Positions 8,360 through 15,131 of a stretch of 41,883 nt of DNA are shown piece by piece (positions within the stretch are counted from its first letter, which is position 1; every line of letters starts with the position of its first letter). The notes beneath the pieces are model-generated. The model saw nothing but the letters and a program-made list of their open reading frames with translations, made no database searches and was not told the origin of the DNA. A program made the translations under genes and the position numbers. This DNA is from Kribbella sp. ALI-6-A (GTDB lineage: Bacteria; Actinomycetota; Actinomycetes; Propionibacteriales; Kribbellaceae): assembly GCF_001984195.1 (NCBI RefSeq), contig NZ_MTQN01000003.1:1-41883 (forward strand), read 5' to 3'.

Positions 8360-9772
8360 TTACAGCCAGTTCGGTAGCTGCAGACCCGCGATCGCCCCCG
8401 TTGGAAGGCCGCTCGGCTTGACGCCGTTGGCATCGAGAAGCGTTTCGGACAGATTGACTGTGCCCTCGACGAAGCTGTCCTCGCTGAAGTCGAAATGGAC
8501 AATGCCGCCGGAAAACTGCGCCTGACCGAAGTCGAGGGTGCCAGAGAAGAACGACGGCCGAATGAAGACGACGATGCCCCCGGAGAACTGCGCATGGTTG
8601 AAGTCGACGGTGCCGCCGGAGAAGTGCGCCTCGCTGACCTTGACGGTGCTGCCGAAGAACAGCGCGTCGTTGAGGTCAACTGTGCCGCTAGAGAACTCGG
8701 CGCCGCTGAAGTCGACGGTCCCGCCGGAGAACTGTGCCAGGTTGAAGTGGACGTCACTGCCGAGGAACCGCGTCAGCCTGAAGCGAACATCGGCCCCAGA
8801 GAACAACGTCGCGGTGAAGACGACGTCGCCGCCGGAGAGCTGCGCGTGGCTGAAGTCGACTTCGCCGCCGCAGAGCTGCGCCTGGGCGAACTCGACCATG
8901 CCCCCGGAGAACTTCGCTCCGCGGAAGCTGACGTTGCCGCCCGAGAACTTCGCTCCGCGGAAGCTGACGTTGCCGCCCGAGAACTGCGTGTTGATGAAGT
9001 CGACGGTGCTGCCGGAGAACTGCGCACCCGTGAAGTCGACTTTGCCGCCTGAGAATTGAGCCTCGCTGAAATTGACTTCGCCGCCGGAAAACACAGCATG
9101 GCGGAAGTCGCCGCCATCGAAGACTGCGCCGGTGAAGTGCAGGTCACGTCCTTGCCACGATTGGGTAGCCGAGGGCAGGAGGTGGGCGGTGATGAGACGG
9201 ATGATGGTCAGGCGGACCTCGCGTTCACCTGGGTCGCTCTCCACCGGTTCGTAGGGCAGCCGTAGGTAGGCGCACAGGACGTCGATGCACTGTTGTTGCT
9301 GTTCCTCCCAGTCGTCGGCGAGTCGGGCCATCGCGTAGATGCCGGCGAGGCGGACGGCGGGTTTTTCGTTACCGATGAGGTCGGCGGCGTCTTGGTAGCG
9401 GCTGCTGAACAGCCGGCGGTCGTCGCGGTGGCTGCTGGCCTCTTCGACGCGGGCCCGGCGGTATCCGACGACCAGGGCGAAGGCGGCCCCGATGCCGGCG
9501 GCCAGTCCGAGGGCGATCTTGACGAGATCGGCGAGCAGCTTTTGCTGGTCAGCGATCGGGATAGTCGGCTGACGGTCACCCGGTGGCTTCAAATACCAAT
9601 CGACGCCGAGCAGCCGGGCCAGGAGAACGTAGAGCACGGCGGCACCGAGGATCGCGGCAACCGCGGCACCAGCACCGAGCAGTCGAAGCGACCCGAGTTT
9701 TGGTGTTCGTGCCACATCCCGGTTGCGCGATTTGCGGCGGATCTGACGCCGAACTTGGTCAAGTGATGTCAT
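8360..9772 (-). CDS. Membrane-anchored pentapeptide-like repeat protein
   Basis: ATG at 9772 (MTSLDQVRRQIRRK) is chosen because the frame upstream shows no coding character; 470 aa. Two N-terminal TM helices (around GAGAAVAAILGAAVLYVLLA and VKIALGLAAGIGAAFALVVG) are followed by a conserved helical linker (SSRYQDAADLIGNEKPAVRLAG) usual in actinobacterial pentapeptide proteins. Then come about eighteen repeats of the form AxFSGGxVxFxx. The unit is 12 residues rather than 5, and probably builds a beta-helix on the cytoplasmic side. Role unknown. Confidence 0.85.
   Translation of the reverse strand: MTSLDQVRRQIRRKSRNRDVARTPKLGSLRLLGAGAAVAAILGAAVLYVLLARLLGVDWYLKPPGDRQPTIPIADQQKLLADLVKIALGLAAGIGAAFALVVGYRRARVEEASSHRDDRRLFSSRYQDAADLIGNEKPAVRLAGIYAMARLADDWEEQQQQCIDVLCAYLRLPYEPVESDPGEREVRLTIIRLITAHLLPSATQSWQGRDLHFTGAVFDGGDFRHAVFSGGEVNFSEAQFSGGKVDFTGAQFSGSTVDFINTQFSGGNVSFRGAKFSGGNVSFRGAKFSGGMVEFAQAQLCGGEVDFSHAQLSGGDVVFTATLFSGADVRFRLTRFLGSDVHFNLAQFSGGTVDFSGAEFSSGTVDLNDALFFGSTVKVSEAHFSGGTVDFNHAQFSGGIVVFIRPSFFSGTLDFGQAQFSGGIVHFDFSEDSFVEGTVNLSETLLDANGVKPSGLPTGAIAGLQLPNWL
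8907..8985 (-). repeat. Exact 36-bp tandem duplication inside the repeat gene
   Basis: Positions 8907-8942 and 8943-8978 are identical 36-mers (each beginning gagaacttcgctccgcgg), followed by the start of a third diverged unit. Each encodes one 12-residue unit (NVSFRGAKFSGG). It indicates recent slippage or unequal exchange in the array. Confidence 0.9.
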
Positions 9773-10141
9773 TGGCCCCCCAGCTGGACACTGTGCCGAG
9801 CCTGTGACGCGCCGCGGCCCCTTACCGTGCCCGATCCGAGTGGCGCCTGTCACCCCGCCGCACGGATTCACGTAGTTACGCGGTCCGGCGTATCCGCACA
9901 CGTGCTGTGGTCTCTCGTCGGTTAGGCGCGCCCTCTGGGTGCACGCGCCAGCAGTGGTTGTTCCTGTTGCCTGTGGTCGAGCGGAGCGAGTCTGGACAAC
10001 CACCTGCTGGTGTGTGGAGCTTGCCCGCCTGATCGATGAGAGACACCACCCACCGACTTCCTCTCCGAGAGAGGGCCGGGGGTCGGGGGCGGAGCCCCTG
10101 GTGCACTGGCGTGTGCCGTTCCGACTCGTCGTCGTAGCCTT
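9773..10141. other. Intergenic with two dispersed repeat motifs
   Basis: No supported gene. The segment near 9901-9928 repeats the one near 7992-8016. The segment near 10042-10102 (..ctctccgagagagggccgg..ggagcccctggt) has a relative near 13557-13603. Confidence 0.45.
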
Positions 10142-10273
10142 GCCGTCGACCTCGTCAAGGAGGCCGGCCCATACGTCCTGGGCCTCGCCGGCGTCCTCGC
10201 GACCTACCGAGGCAGCACCGCTCACGGCAGAGAAGCTCGGCACCACTCCCGCGTAGAGAAGCTGTACGCCGAG

Positions 10274-10627
10274 ATGCTGGACTCCATCGAGACCCAGTTC
10301 CGCCGACGGGTTGGAAACCTCGACCCGGGGCCGGCCCTTCCGCCGCGCTTCTTGACGCCCCGAGTCCACCTCTACGCACCAAAAGCCATCCAGATCCTGT
10401 GGAGCGATGTGCTCGACCAGATCGAGAAGGCAGATGAGGTCTGGCTGGACGCGGAGTGTAACGGGGAAGTGCCCGGCGGGCCCCTGACCGCCGCGTACGA
10501 GAGGGCGGAGCTGCTACTGGCCGAGGGCATGTCCGAAGACCTCCGCGTTCCCGGACGATGGGGACGCATTAGACAGACAATGCGCTGGGTGTCCCGGCGC
10601 CAGATCGTCCCGGCCGAACCGGACTGA
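10274..10627 (+). CDS. Hypothetical protein, possibly 5'-truncated
   Basis: 117 aa from ATG 10274. The frame continues to look coding upstream to about 10142 (VDLVKEAGPYVLGLAGVLAT..REARHHSRVEKLYAEM) but has no start codon there. The 5' end therefore appears lost, near the dispersed repeat at about 10042-10102. The product is basic and helical. No family recognised; possibly the remnant of a membrane-associated accessory protein. Confidence 0.45.
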   Translation: MLDSIETQFRRRVGNLDPGPALPPRFLTPRVHLYAPKAIQILWSDVLDQIEKADEVWLDAECNGEVPGGPLTAAYERAELLLAEGMSEDLRVPGRWGRIRQTMRWVSRRQIVPAEPD

Positions 10628-10854
10628 GCGTGACCACATAACAGTTGCTCGCCCGACCTGCTCTTCGAGACCGTGTACCGGCCTGAGCAAGTCATCGCCC
10701 GCTTCGCCCCCTCGTCAACCGTTGGCCCGCACCTGGCCGACCCGACGAGGTCGCGGCTGGCGATCCACGAACTCGTGACGACGAGCCGATGAGCCAGACC
10801 GGTCGGCGGGGTGACCGCTCCAACGACCACCGGGACCGCATGCCGGTGGTGGCC
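10628..10854. other. Intergenic, nothing recognised
   Basis: Short gap between convergent genes; no gene, and no clear hairpin terminator found by eye. Confidence 0.4.
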
Positions 10855-11859
10855 CTAACCGACGAGGTGAACCCATAGCCCGCGCCAGGCTTCGTGTTCT
10901 TCCTCAGGTCGGCGGCGGGGCGCATTTTGGATCAGCCACAACAGTTGCGTGACCGCTGGGCTCGATTCCAGCAGAGGACCAGGTGGCCTGCTGGCTCGCA
11001 CTCGGTTAAGGATGGCACTGACCTCGTTAGGGGCCTCACGCACCGGCTCGCAGATCTGCATGGCCTGCAAGAGGTTGTAGGTGGTGAGGGTCGGCAACTC
11101 CTCCGGCGTGAACAGCAAACCGTAGGCGACCCCAAGCCGGTAGGGCACTGGCCACCGTTCGAGGCTGTCGTCGTCAATGGCCGCCTGCACACCCTCGTGG
11201 CGAACGATGAACGTGTCACGCGCTGCTCGTTGCCCAACTGCCAGCCCAATAGCCCGAGCATGTCTTTCCTCGATGCCACCGAGGTTGGCGTCGGCTAGAC
11301 GCTCCGTCAGCGTCCCGCCGTAGAAGACGATCTGGCCGTACGGGTCACCGATTAGATCCCGGATCAAGGTCTCTGGCCGGCCGTAGAGATAGTGGCCGAT
11401 GCGACGCAGCGCCCAGCGCGTCCACATGAGAGCGCCGTCCATAGCTAAGTCAAGCATCTCGGCCTGCAGCTCCGGCTGTCTGGCACGTCCGTGCCCGCCC
11501 CCGTAGCTGTTGCGGATTCGGCTCAAGTTGACTGCGATCTTGCGGGCCTGAGTCGCGACGTCGCCAAAGGGTGACTGGTAGGCAAGTTCGCGCCCTGGTT
11601 GGCGGGCTAGCAGATCATGGGCACCGTTGACGATGGTGTCGAAGTTGGAGTTGCTGCCGACGGGCTGGCCATTAATGTCGTGGACCACCTTGGCGACTGC
11701 TTCGACCACGCACTTGAGCTGACCGAGCGCCTGAGCGTCGTCTCCATCTTCGAGCGCGCGCACGAACCGGTCGACTTCGATGTTGATGGCACCCCAGTGC
11801 GCCTCGCCGAGGTGCTCGGGGCGGGGCACAGCGAAGCGGCTGTAGCGCTCCTCACTCAT
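10855..11859 (-). CDS. Abortive-infection (Abi-C type) family protein
   Basis: 334 aa from ATG 11859 (MSEERYSRFAVPRPEHLG); upstream sequence in this frame is not convincing. The region from about residue 40 to 130 shows the Abi-C pattern: VVEAVAKVVHDINGQP, a stretch like that before INGAHDLL, and the signature IRNSYGGGHGRAR. The rest (about 130-334) is helical (YRLGVAYGLLFTPEELPTLT) and not recognised. Abi-C proteins are suspected phage-exclusion effectors; the activity is not known. The neighbours are small hypotheticals. The Abi-C assignment is by motif only. Confidence 0.65.
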   Translation of the reverse strand: MSEERYSRFAVPRPEHLGEAHWGAINIEVDRFVRALEDGDDAQALGQLKCVVEAVAKVVHDINGQPVGSNSNFDTIVNGAHDLLARQPGRELAYQSPFGDVATQARKIAVNLSRIRNSYGGGHGRARQPELQAEMLDLAMDGALMWTRWALRRIGHYLYGRPETLIRDLIGDPYGQIVFYGGTLTERLADANLGGIEERHARAIGLAVGQRAARDTFIVRHEGVQAAIDDDSLERWPVPYRLGVAYGLLFTPEELPTLTTYNLLQAMQICEPVREAPNEVSAILNRVRASRPPGPLLESSPAVTQLLWLIQNAPRRRPEEEHEAWRGLWVHLVG

Positions 11860-12076
11860 CGCCTCAGGATGCCAGGCCTCGGATGGAACGTGCGTGCGTA
11901 CTTGCCACATTCGTCGAGTCGACACCGGTCGGTCCGGCAGCGAGCCGACTCCGGGCGCGCCGGTCGCCACCAGCATGACCGACGTCGGTGGGCAGCCCAG
12001 GCGATCACTGGCGGTTGAGTCTCCCGCTCGCGGTGCGGAGCCTGGATCTGTCGGTGGTCGCGGATAGCTTGCGGAA

Positions 12077-12358
12077 ATGGGTATTCCCGTGAGCAATTCC
12101 GGCTCTGATCCGGACCTCATCACCGACGAGCCCGCAGCCGCTTCCGGCACCCCCGAGCCTGTCCACCCCAGCGACGTCCTGGACGACTGGTTCGACGACT
12201 CCAACGAATGGGCCGGCCAGCTGGCCGGCATGCTGACTGAGGCCTACGAGGGCCAGACGATCCCGGAATCGTTCAGCGACGACCTGGCCGCGATCGCCGT
12301 CGACGTCGACACGGTCCAGCGGTACCTACGCGACTGCGCGGTCGACGTCGATGGCTGA
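12077..12358 (+). CDS. Small acidic hypothetical protein (93 aa)
   Basis: Divergent from the Abi-C gene. ATG at 12077 or GTG at 12092 may be the start; no strong RBS. Codon third positions are nearly all G/C. The product is very acidic (DDWFDDSNEWAGQLAGML.., DDLAAIAVDVDTVQRYLRD), which resembles small antitoxin-like or inhibitor proteins, but I recognise no family. Confidence 0.55.
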   Translation: MGIPVSNSGSDPDLITDEPAAASGTPEPVHPSDVLDDWFDDSNEWAGQLAGMLTEAYEGQTIPESFSDDLAAIAVDVDTVQRYLRDCAVDVDG

Positions 12359-12510
12359 GACCGACCGCCGCCCGGCGCCGCCAAAGCCCGCGCCGCCGGC
12401 CTCATCGACGTTCCGTACGTTGTCCGGGGGCGTTCGTAGGCTTGGCCGTACGGGTCTTCGGCTACGGCACATGATCGTGCAGCCGACCATCAGCTCTTTG
12501 GAGGGGGAAC

Positions 12511-13461
12511 ATGGCGACGGAGATAGAGCAGCACGCGACAGACTTGCTCGAACGGCTTTACGAATGCCACAAGATTGGCGGGAACTCGAGGGAGGTCCTG
12601 GCCGCCTATCTGCGTGCAGAGGAGCTGGACAGAGAGTACGGCGAGACGCTGATCCGCTTGCTCGAAACCAATGGCTACGTCGAGGCATTTCACACGCTCG
12701 GGGGCGCAATCCCCACGATCAAAGCAGCAGGTATCCAGGCAGTTCAGCAGCTGCAGGCAGATCGCGCTGACCCGAAGATCCGGACCGGAAACCTACGCAC
12801 AGCGATGCTCCTCTGGCTGGATGAGCAAGAGGAGAAGGGCTCTGCCCCAGTCACCTGGGCGGCATTTGCGAAGTCGGATGAGCATCGCGCCGACTACAGC
12901 GAACGCCAGATCCGGCATGCGGCTGAATACCTCTACGAGAACCAACTCACCAAGGCAGTCCGGGCGATGGGAGCGGACAACGGCTGGATCAGACCAGTCC
13001 TGACCGTTGCTGGGCGAACCTGTGTCTCGGACTTCGGAGGAGATGTGAACGAGTACCTGAACCGCGGAGCCGTGCGACCGGTGGCAAACCACTCGACCAC
13101 GAACACCACCGTGCACATCACCGACAATCACGGCAACGTGTCCGTGGCCGGCCAGGACTTCGCCCAGGCCATCACCCACACGGGACTCGACGCCGAACTT
13201 ATCCTCAACGTTCTCGAACTGGCCGGCGGCACTCACCAACTGGCACCGACGCTCAAGCTGCCTGCAGACGACGAGCGGCGGCTCGTAGAAACCGCGGATG
13301 AGCTGCACGCTGAAGCCAGCAGTGGCAAACCCGACCGAGGCCGGATCCGGCAACTGGTCGAGAAGATCTACGACGGCGTAAAGAAGGCCGCCCCAACCGT
13401 CGCGCAGAAGACACTGGAGGCACTTGCCGAGGGCTCGATCAAGGCCCTCACAGGCGGATAG
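12511..13461 (+). CDS. Hypothetical protein with a winged-helix-like part and an Asn/Thr/Gly strand segment
   Basis: 316 aa; ATG 12511 follows GGAGGGGG. The first 60 residues and residues 100-170 look like helical winged-helix units (LLERLYECHKIGGNSREVLA; YSERQIRHAAEYLYENQLTK). A short beta-prone segment follows near residues 190-212 (TTNTTVHITDNHGNVSVAG), then a helical C-terminus ending VAQKTLEALAEGSIKALTGG. In bacterial defence-type proteins such Asn/Thr/Gly strands often lie between a DNA-binding domain and an effector or multimerising tail. No precise family recognised; the first part could also be a toxin-associated regulator. Confidence 0.65.
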   Translation: MATEIEQHATDLLERLYECHKIGGNSREVLAAYLRAEELDREYGETLIRLLETNGYVEAFHTLGGAIPTIKAAGIQAVQQLQADRADPKIRTGNLRTAMLLWLDEQEEKGSAPVTWAAFAKSDEHRADYSERQIRHAAEYLYENQLTKAVRAMGADNGWIRPVLTVAGRTCVSDFGGDVNEYLNRGAVRPVANHSTTNTTVHITDNHGNVSVAGQDFAQAITHTGLDAELILNVLELAGGTHQLAPTLKLPADDERRLVETADELHAEASSGKPDRGRIRQLVEKIYDGVKKAAPTVAQKTLEALAEGSIKALTGG

Positions 13462-13679
13462 GACCGCGACTGCTGCGCAGTGGAACGTTTCCGACTGTGC
13501 GGCGGTTGACCGACAGACCGGCCGGATCTTCGGGTGTCAGCGGTAGCCGCGCGATCACCGACGTGCTCTCGGAGAGAGGGTCCGGCGGTGGAGCCCCTGG
13601 TCGTTCTTCAATGGTGTGCTGTTGAAACGACCGAGGCCCCCGCGATGCGGGGCCCTCAGGCTGTGTCGTCGGGGTGAGG
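13462..13679. other. Intergenic with dispersed repeat
   Basis: Contains a relative (about 13557-13603) of the segment at about 10042-10102, then the hairpin described separately. No gene. Confidence 0.45.
13633..13657 (-). terminator. GC-rich hairpin downstream of the DUF397 gene
   Basis: GAGGCCCCCGC (13633-13643) faces GCGGGGCCCTC (13647-13657) with a 3-nt loop and one mispair. It sits 23 nt past the DUF397 stop; there is no U-tract. Confidence 0.55.
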
Positions 13680-13886
13680 TCAGGCGGGGTCGAACTCGCC
13701 GTCTTTGGCGCCGGCGATGAACGCATCCCATTCGCTGGGGGTGAAGATCAGCGCCGGGCCGGCCGGGTTCTTGCTGTCCCGTACGGCGACGCGGCCGCCG
13801 TCGAGGTCGGCGACCTCGACGCAGTTGTTGGAGTTGTTGCTGCGGGTGCTTTTGCGCCAGACCGCGTTGGTCAGGTCGTCGGTCAC
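13680..13886 (-). CDS. DUF397 family protein
   Basis: 68 aa from a GTG at 13886 that overlaps the stop of the DUF5753 gene (GTGA). The sequence has the DUF397 hallmarks: NAVWRKSTRSNNSNNCVEVA, VAVRDSKNPAGPALIFTPSE and a final WDAFIAGAKDGEFD. DUF397 proteins are typically paired with an HTH-DUF5753 regulator in actinomycetes; pairs of the Scr1 type are described as toxin-antitoxin-like. Confidence 0.9.
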   Translation of the reverse strand: MTDDLTNAVWRKSTRSNNSNNCVEVADLDGGRVAVRDSKNPAGPALIFTPSEWDAFIAGAKDGEFDPA

Positions 13887-14374
13887 TTGGGTAGCTCCTT
13901 CAGGGCTTTGGAGATGAAGTCTCTGGACTGGGCTTCGGTGAGCGCCGTTGCCCACAGGTCGGCCCAGACCGCTTCGTACATGTCGATCTCGCTCGGTTGA
14001 TCGAGGTAGAGCGTGCCGAGGAATCCGTCGACGTAGACGGTGGGCGGCTCGGCCAGGCGGTGAGGACCGGTGGCGGGGAACTGGAGCAGGACGAAGGGCC
14101 CCGAGACGATGCCGGCGTGTGCGCCTACGTGGTGCGGCATCACCTTGATCTCGACGTTGGGCAGGTCACTTCTGTCTAACAGATGCTGTAGCTGACCGGC
14201 CAACGTGTTTCGGCCACCGGTCGGTCGCCGGATGATCGCTTCGCCGAGCACGACCTGGAGGGTGACCGGGGCGGTGGGCCGGGTGAGGACGCGCTGGCGG
14301 GATAGCCGGAACTGCACGCTGCGCTCGACGGCCTCGTAGTCACCGCCGGTCTCAGTCGTTCGTGTCGAGCACAC
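13883..14374 (-). pseudogene. DUF5753 (Scr1-type) regulator lacking its HTH half
   Basis: The C-terminal DUF5753 domain is intact: VERSVQFRLSRQRVLTRP, LGEAIIRRPTGG, LPNVEIKVMPHHVGAHAG, VYVDGFLGTLYLDQP and LPK at the stop. Whole proteins are about 270-290 residues and begin with an XRE HTH plus a LVPGLLQT-type segment; both are absent. Recognisable homology starts at about 14361, just beside the long palindrome at 14412-14460. An in-frame GTG at 14374 could start a truncated product. I call it 5'-truncated, probably by insertion of the adjacent AT-richer island. Confidence 0.75.
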
Positions 14375-14411
14375 GCCTGAGCCGATCGCGCTGTTTGGAC
14401 GTCTCCGAGGC

Positions 14412-14460
14412 GTGAATAACACAGGGCCCCGGGCGCGGCCCGGGGCCCTTTGTTATTCAC
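14412..14460. terminator. Near-perfect 49-bp palindrome (strong hairpin)
   Basis: GTGAATAACACAGGGCCCC.. and ..GGGGCCCTTTGTTATTCAC form 23-bp arms with one mismatch around a 3-nt loop. A GC-rich core (gggccccgggc) flanked by AT-rich outer arms is unusual for a plain terminator. It marks the border between the truncated DUF5753 gene and the AT-richer island, and could be a terminator or an element end. Confidence 0.7.
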
Positions 14461-14516
14461 ATGCTGTGCCCCCGTCAAGACAATGTCGGGACGGGGTGGT
14501 TCGTGTATGCTAGGTA

Positions 14517-14777
14517 CTACAATAGAAGCGTTGATACGTCGGTAATTCTTTCCGCCACTCTTGATGCCACCAGCCCGACGGATGTAAGCGTTCCGGCCGT
14601 CGATAGCGGATGTCCAGTTGCCTCCTGCTCGTGCAACAACAACCACGTGAGGCCGATGGCAAACAGGACGACGAACAGGCGGATGCCCACCATGATGTAG
14701 GTGAGGGCCGTCGCCTGGCGACGCTGGCTGGTGCTCTTGCTGGTAGTGCTCTTCTTGCTCTTGGTGACACGGGTCAT
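14517..14777 (-). CDS. Small basic membrane protein (86 aa)
   Basis: ATG 14777 with AAAGGAG upstream (CGAAAGGAGAACACGATG). The product begins with a Lys/Ser/Thr-rich stretch (MTRVTKSKKSTTSKSTSQRR), followed by one or two hydrophobic helices (TYIMVGIRLFVVLFAIGLTWLL) and an amphipathic tail ending TDVSTLLL. Codon use is less GC-rich than in the neighbours, which suggests transfer. It lies downstream of a promoter, a leader ORF and a terminator (see those entries), so its expression is probably controlled by attenuation. No family recognised. Confidence 0.7.
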   Translation of the reverse strand: MTRVTKSKKSTTSKSTSQRRQATALTYIMVGIRLFVVLFAIGLTWLLLHEQEATGHPLSTAGTLTSVGLVASRVAERITDVSTLLL

Positions 14778-14839
14778 CGTGTTCTCCTTTCGTTGACGTG
14801 GACGCGAGCCAGGTGGCTCGGCCCTGGTGAGTGGGCACG

Positions 14840-14944
14840 TCAAACGAAAGGTTTGAGTCGTGCTTTCCTCCTTTGGCTCCTCTGGCCATTGACTATGGTT
14901 CTGAGGGCAAAAAAAATGGGTCTTCCTCGATTGAGGAAACCCAT
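14840..14944 (-). CDS. Putative 34-codon leader peptide
   Basis: ATG at 14944 opens a 34-codon frame (MGFLNRGRPIFFALRTIVNG, then QRSQRRKARLKPFV) to the TGA at 14840-14842. Its first codons form the left arm of the intrinsic terminator at 14909-14944, and the U-tract encodes IFF. It is Arg/Lys-rich. The ATG lies about 20 nt after the predicted transcription start and lacks a clear RBS. Position and overlap suggest ribosome-mediated attenuation of the membrane-protein gene; this is inference. Confidence 0.4.
   Translation of the reverse strand: MGFLNRGRPIFFALRTIVNGQRSQRRKARLKPFV
14909..14944 (-). terminator. Intrinsic terminator / attenuator with U8 tract
   Basis: On the minus strand ATGGGTTTCCTC (14944-14933) pairs with GAGGAAGACCCAT (14928-14916, one bulged G) around an AATC loop, followed by a run of eight T (14916-14909). 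This canonical intrinsic terminator is rare in high-GC actinomycetes. It lies about 30 nt after a predicted promoter and upstream of the membrane-protein gene, and could also end dnaE2 transcripts. Confidence 0.75.
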
Positions 14945-14971
14945 CACTGCTTGTTCCGTTCTTGCGTCAAC

Positions 14972-15001
14972 AGCTTAACATACGTGTCAATGCGGTGTCA
15001 A
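14972..15001 (-). promoter_or_regulatory. Predicted sigma-70-type promoter of the leader
   Basis: TTGACA (15001-14996), an 18-nt spacer and TAAGCT (14977-14972) read on the minus strand, in a locally AT-rich stretch. A second TTGACA-like box lies 12 nt downstream. The predicted transcript starts near 14965. Confidence 0.5.
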
Positions 15002-15131
15002 CTGCACCCGTTCATTCTTTGTGACTCGATGAGTTCCAAACTCTATTTGCTTTGAGATCAGTCTTAAATCAAATTCTGATCGGCCGACGATGCCGTCGAG
15101 AGCCTCCCCTGGGCCCGCCAGTCAGGGTGGT

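Noticed and set aside
8495..9059. Plus-strand acidic repeat frames
   Set aside because: Shadow of the 12-residue repeat gene on the minus strand, which has TM anchors and a typical linker.
14176..14889. 237-codon minus-strand frame across the palindrome
   Set aside because: It overlaps the RBS-supported membrane-protein gene in another frame and joins unrelated sequence.
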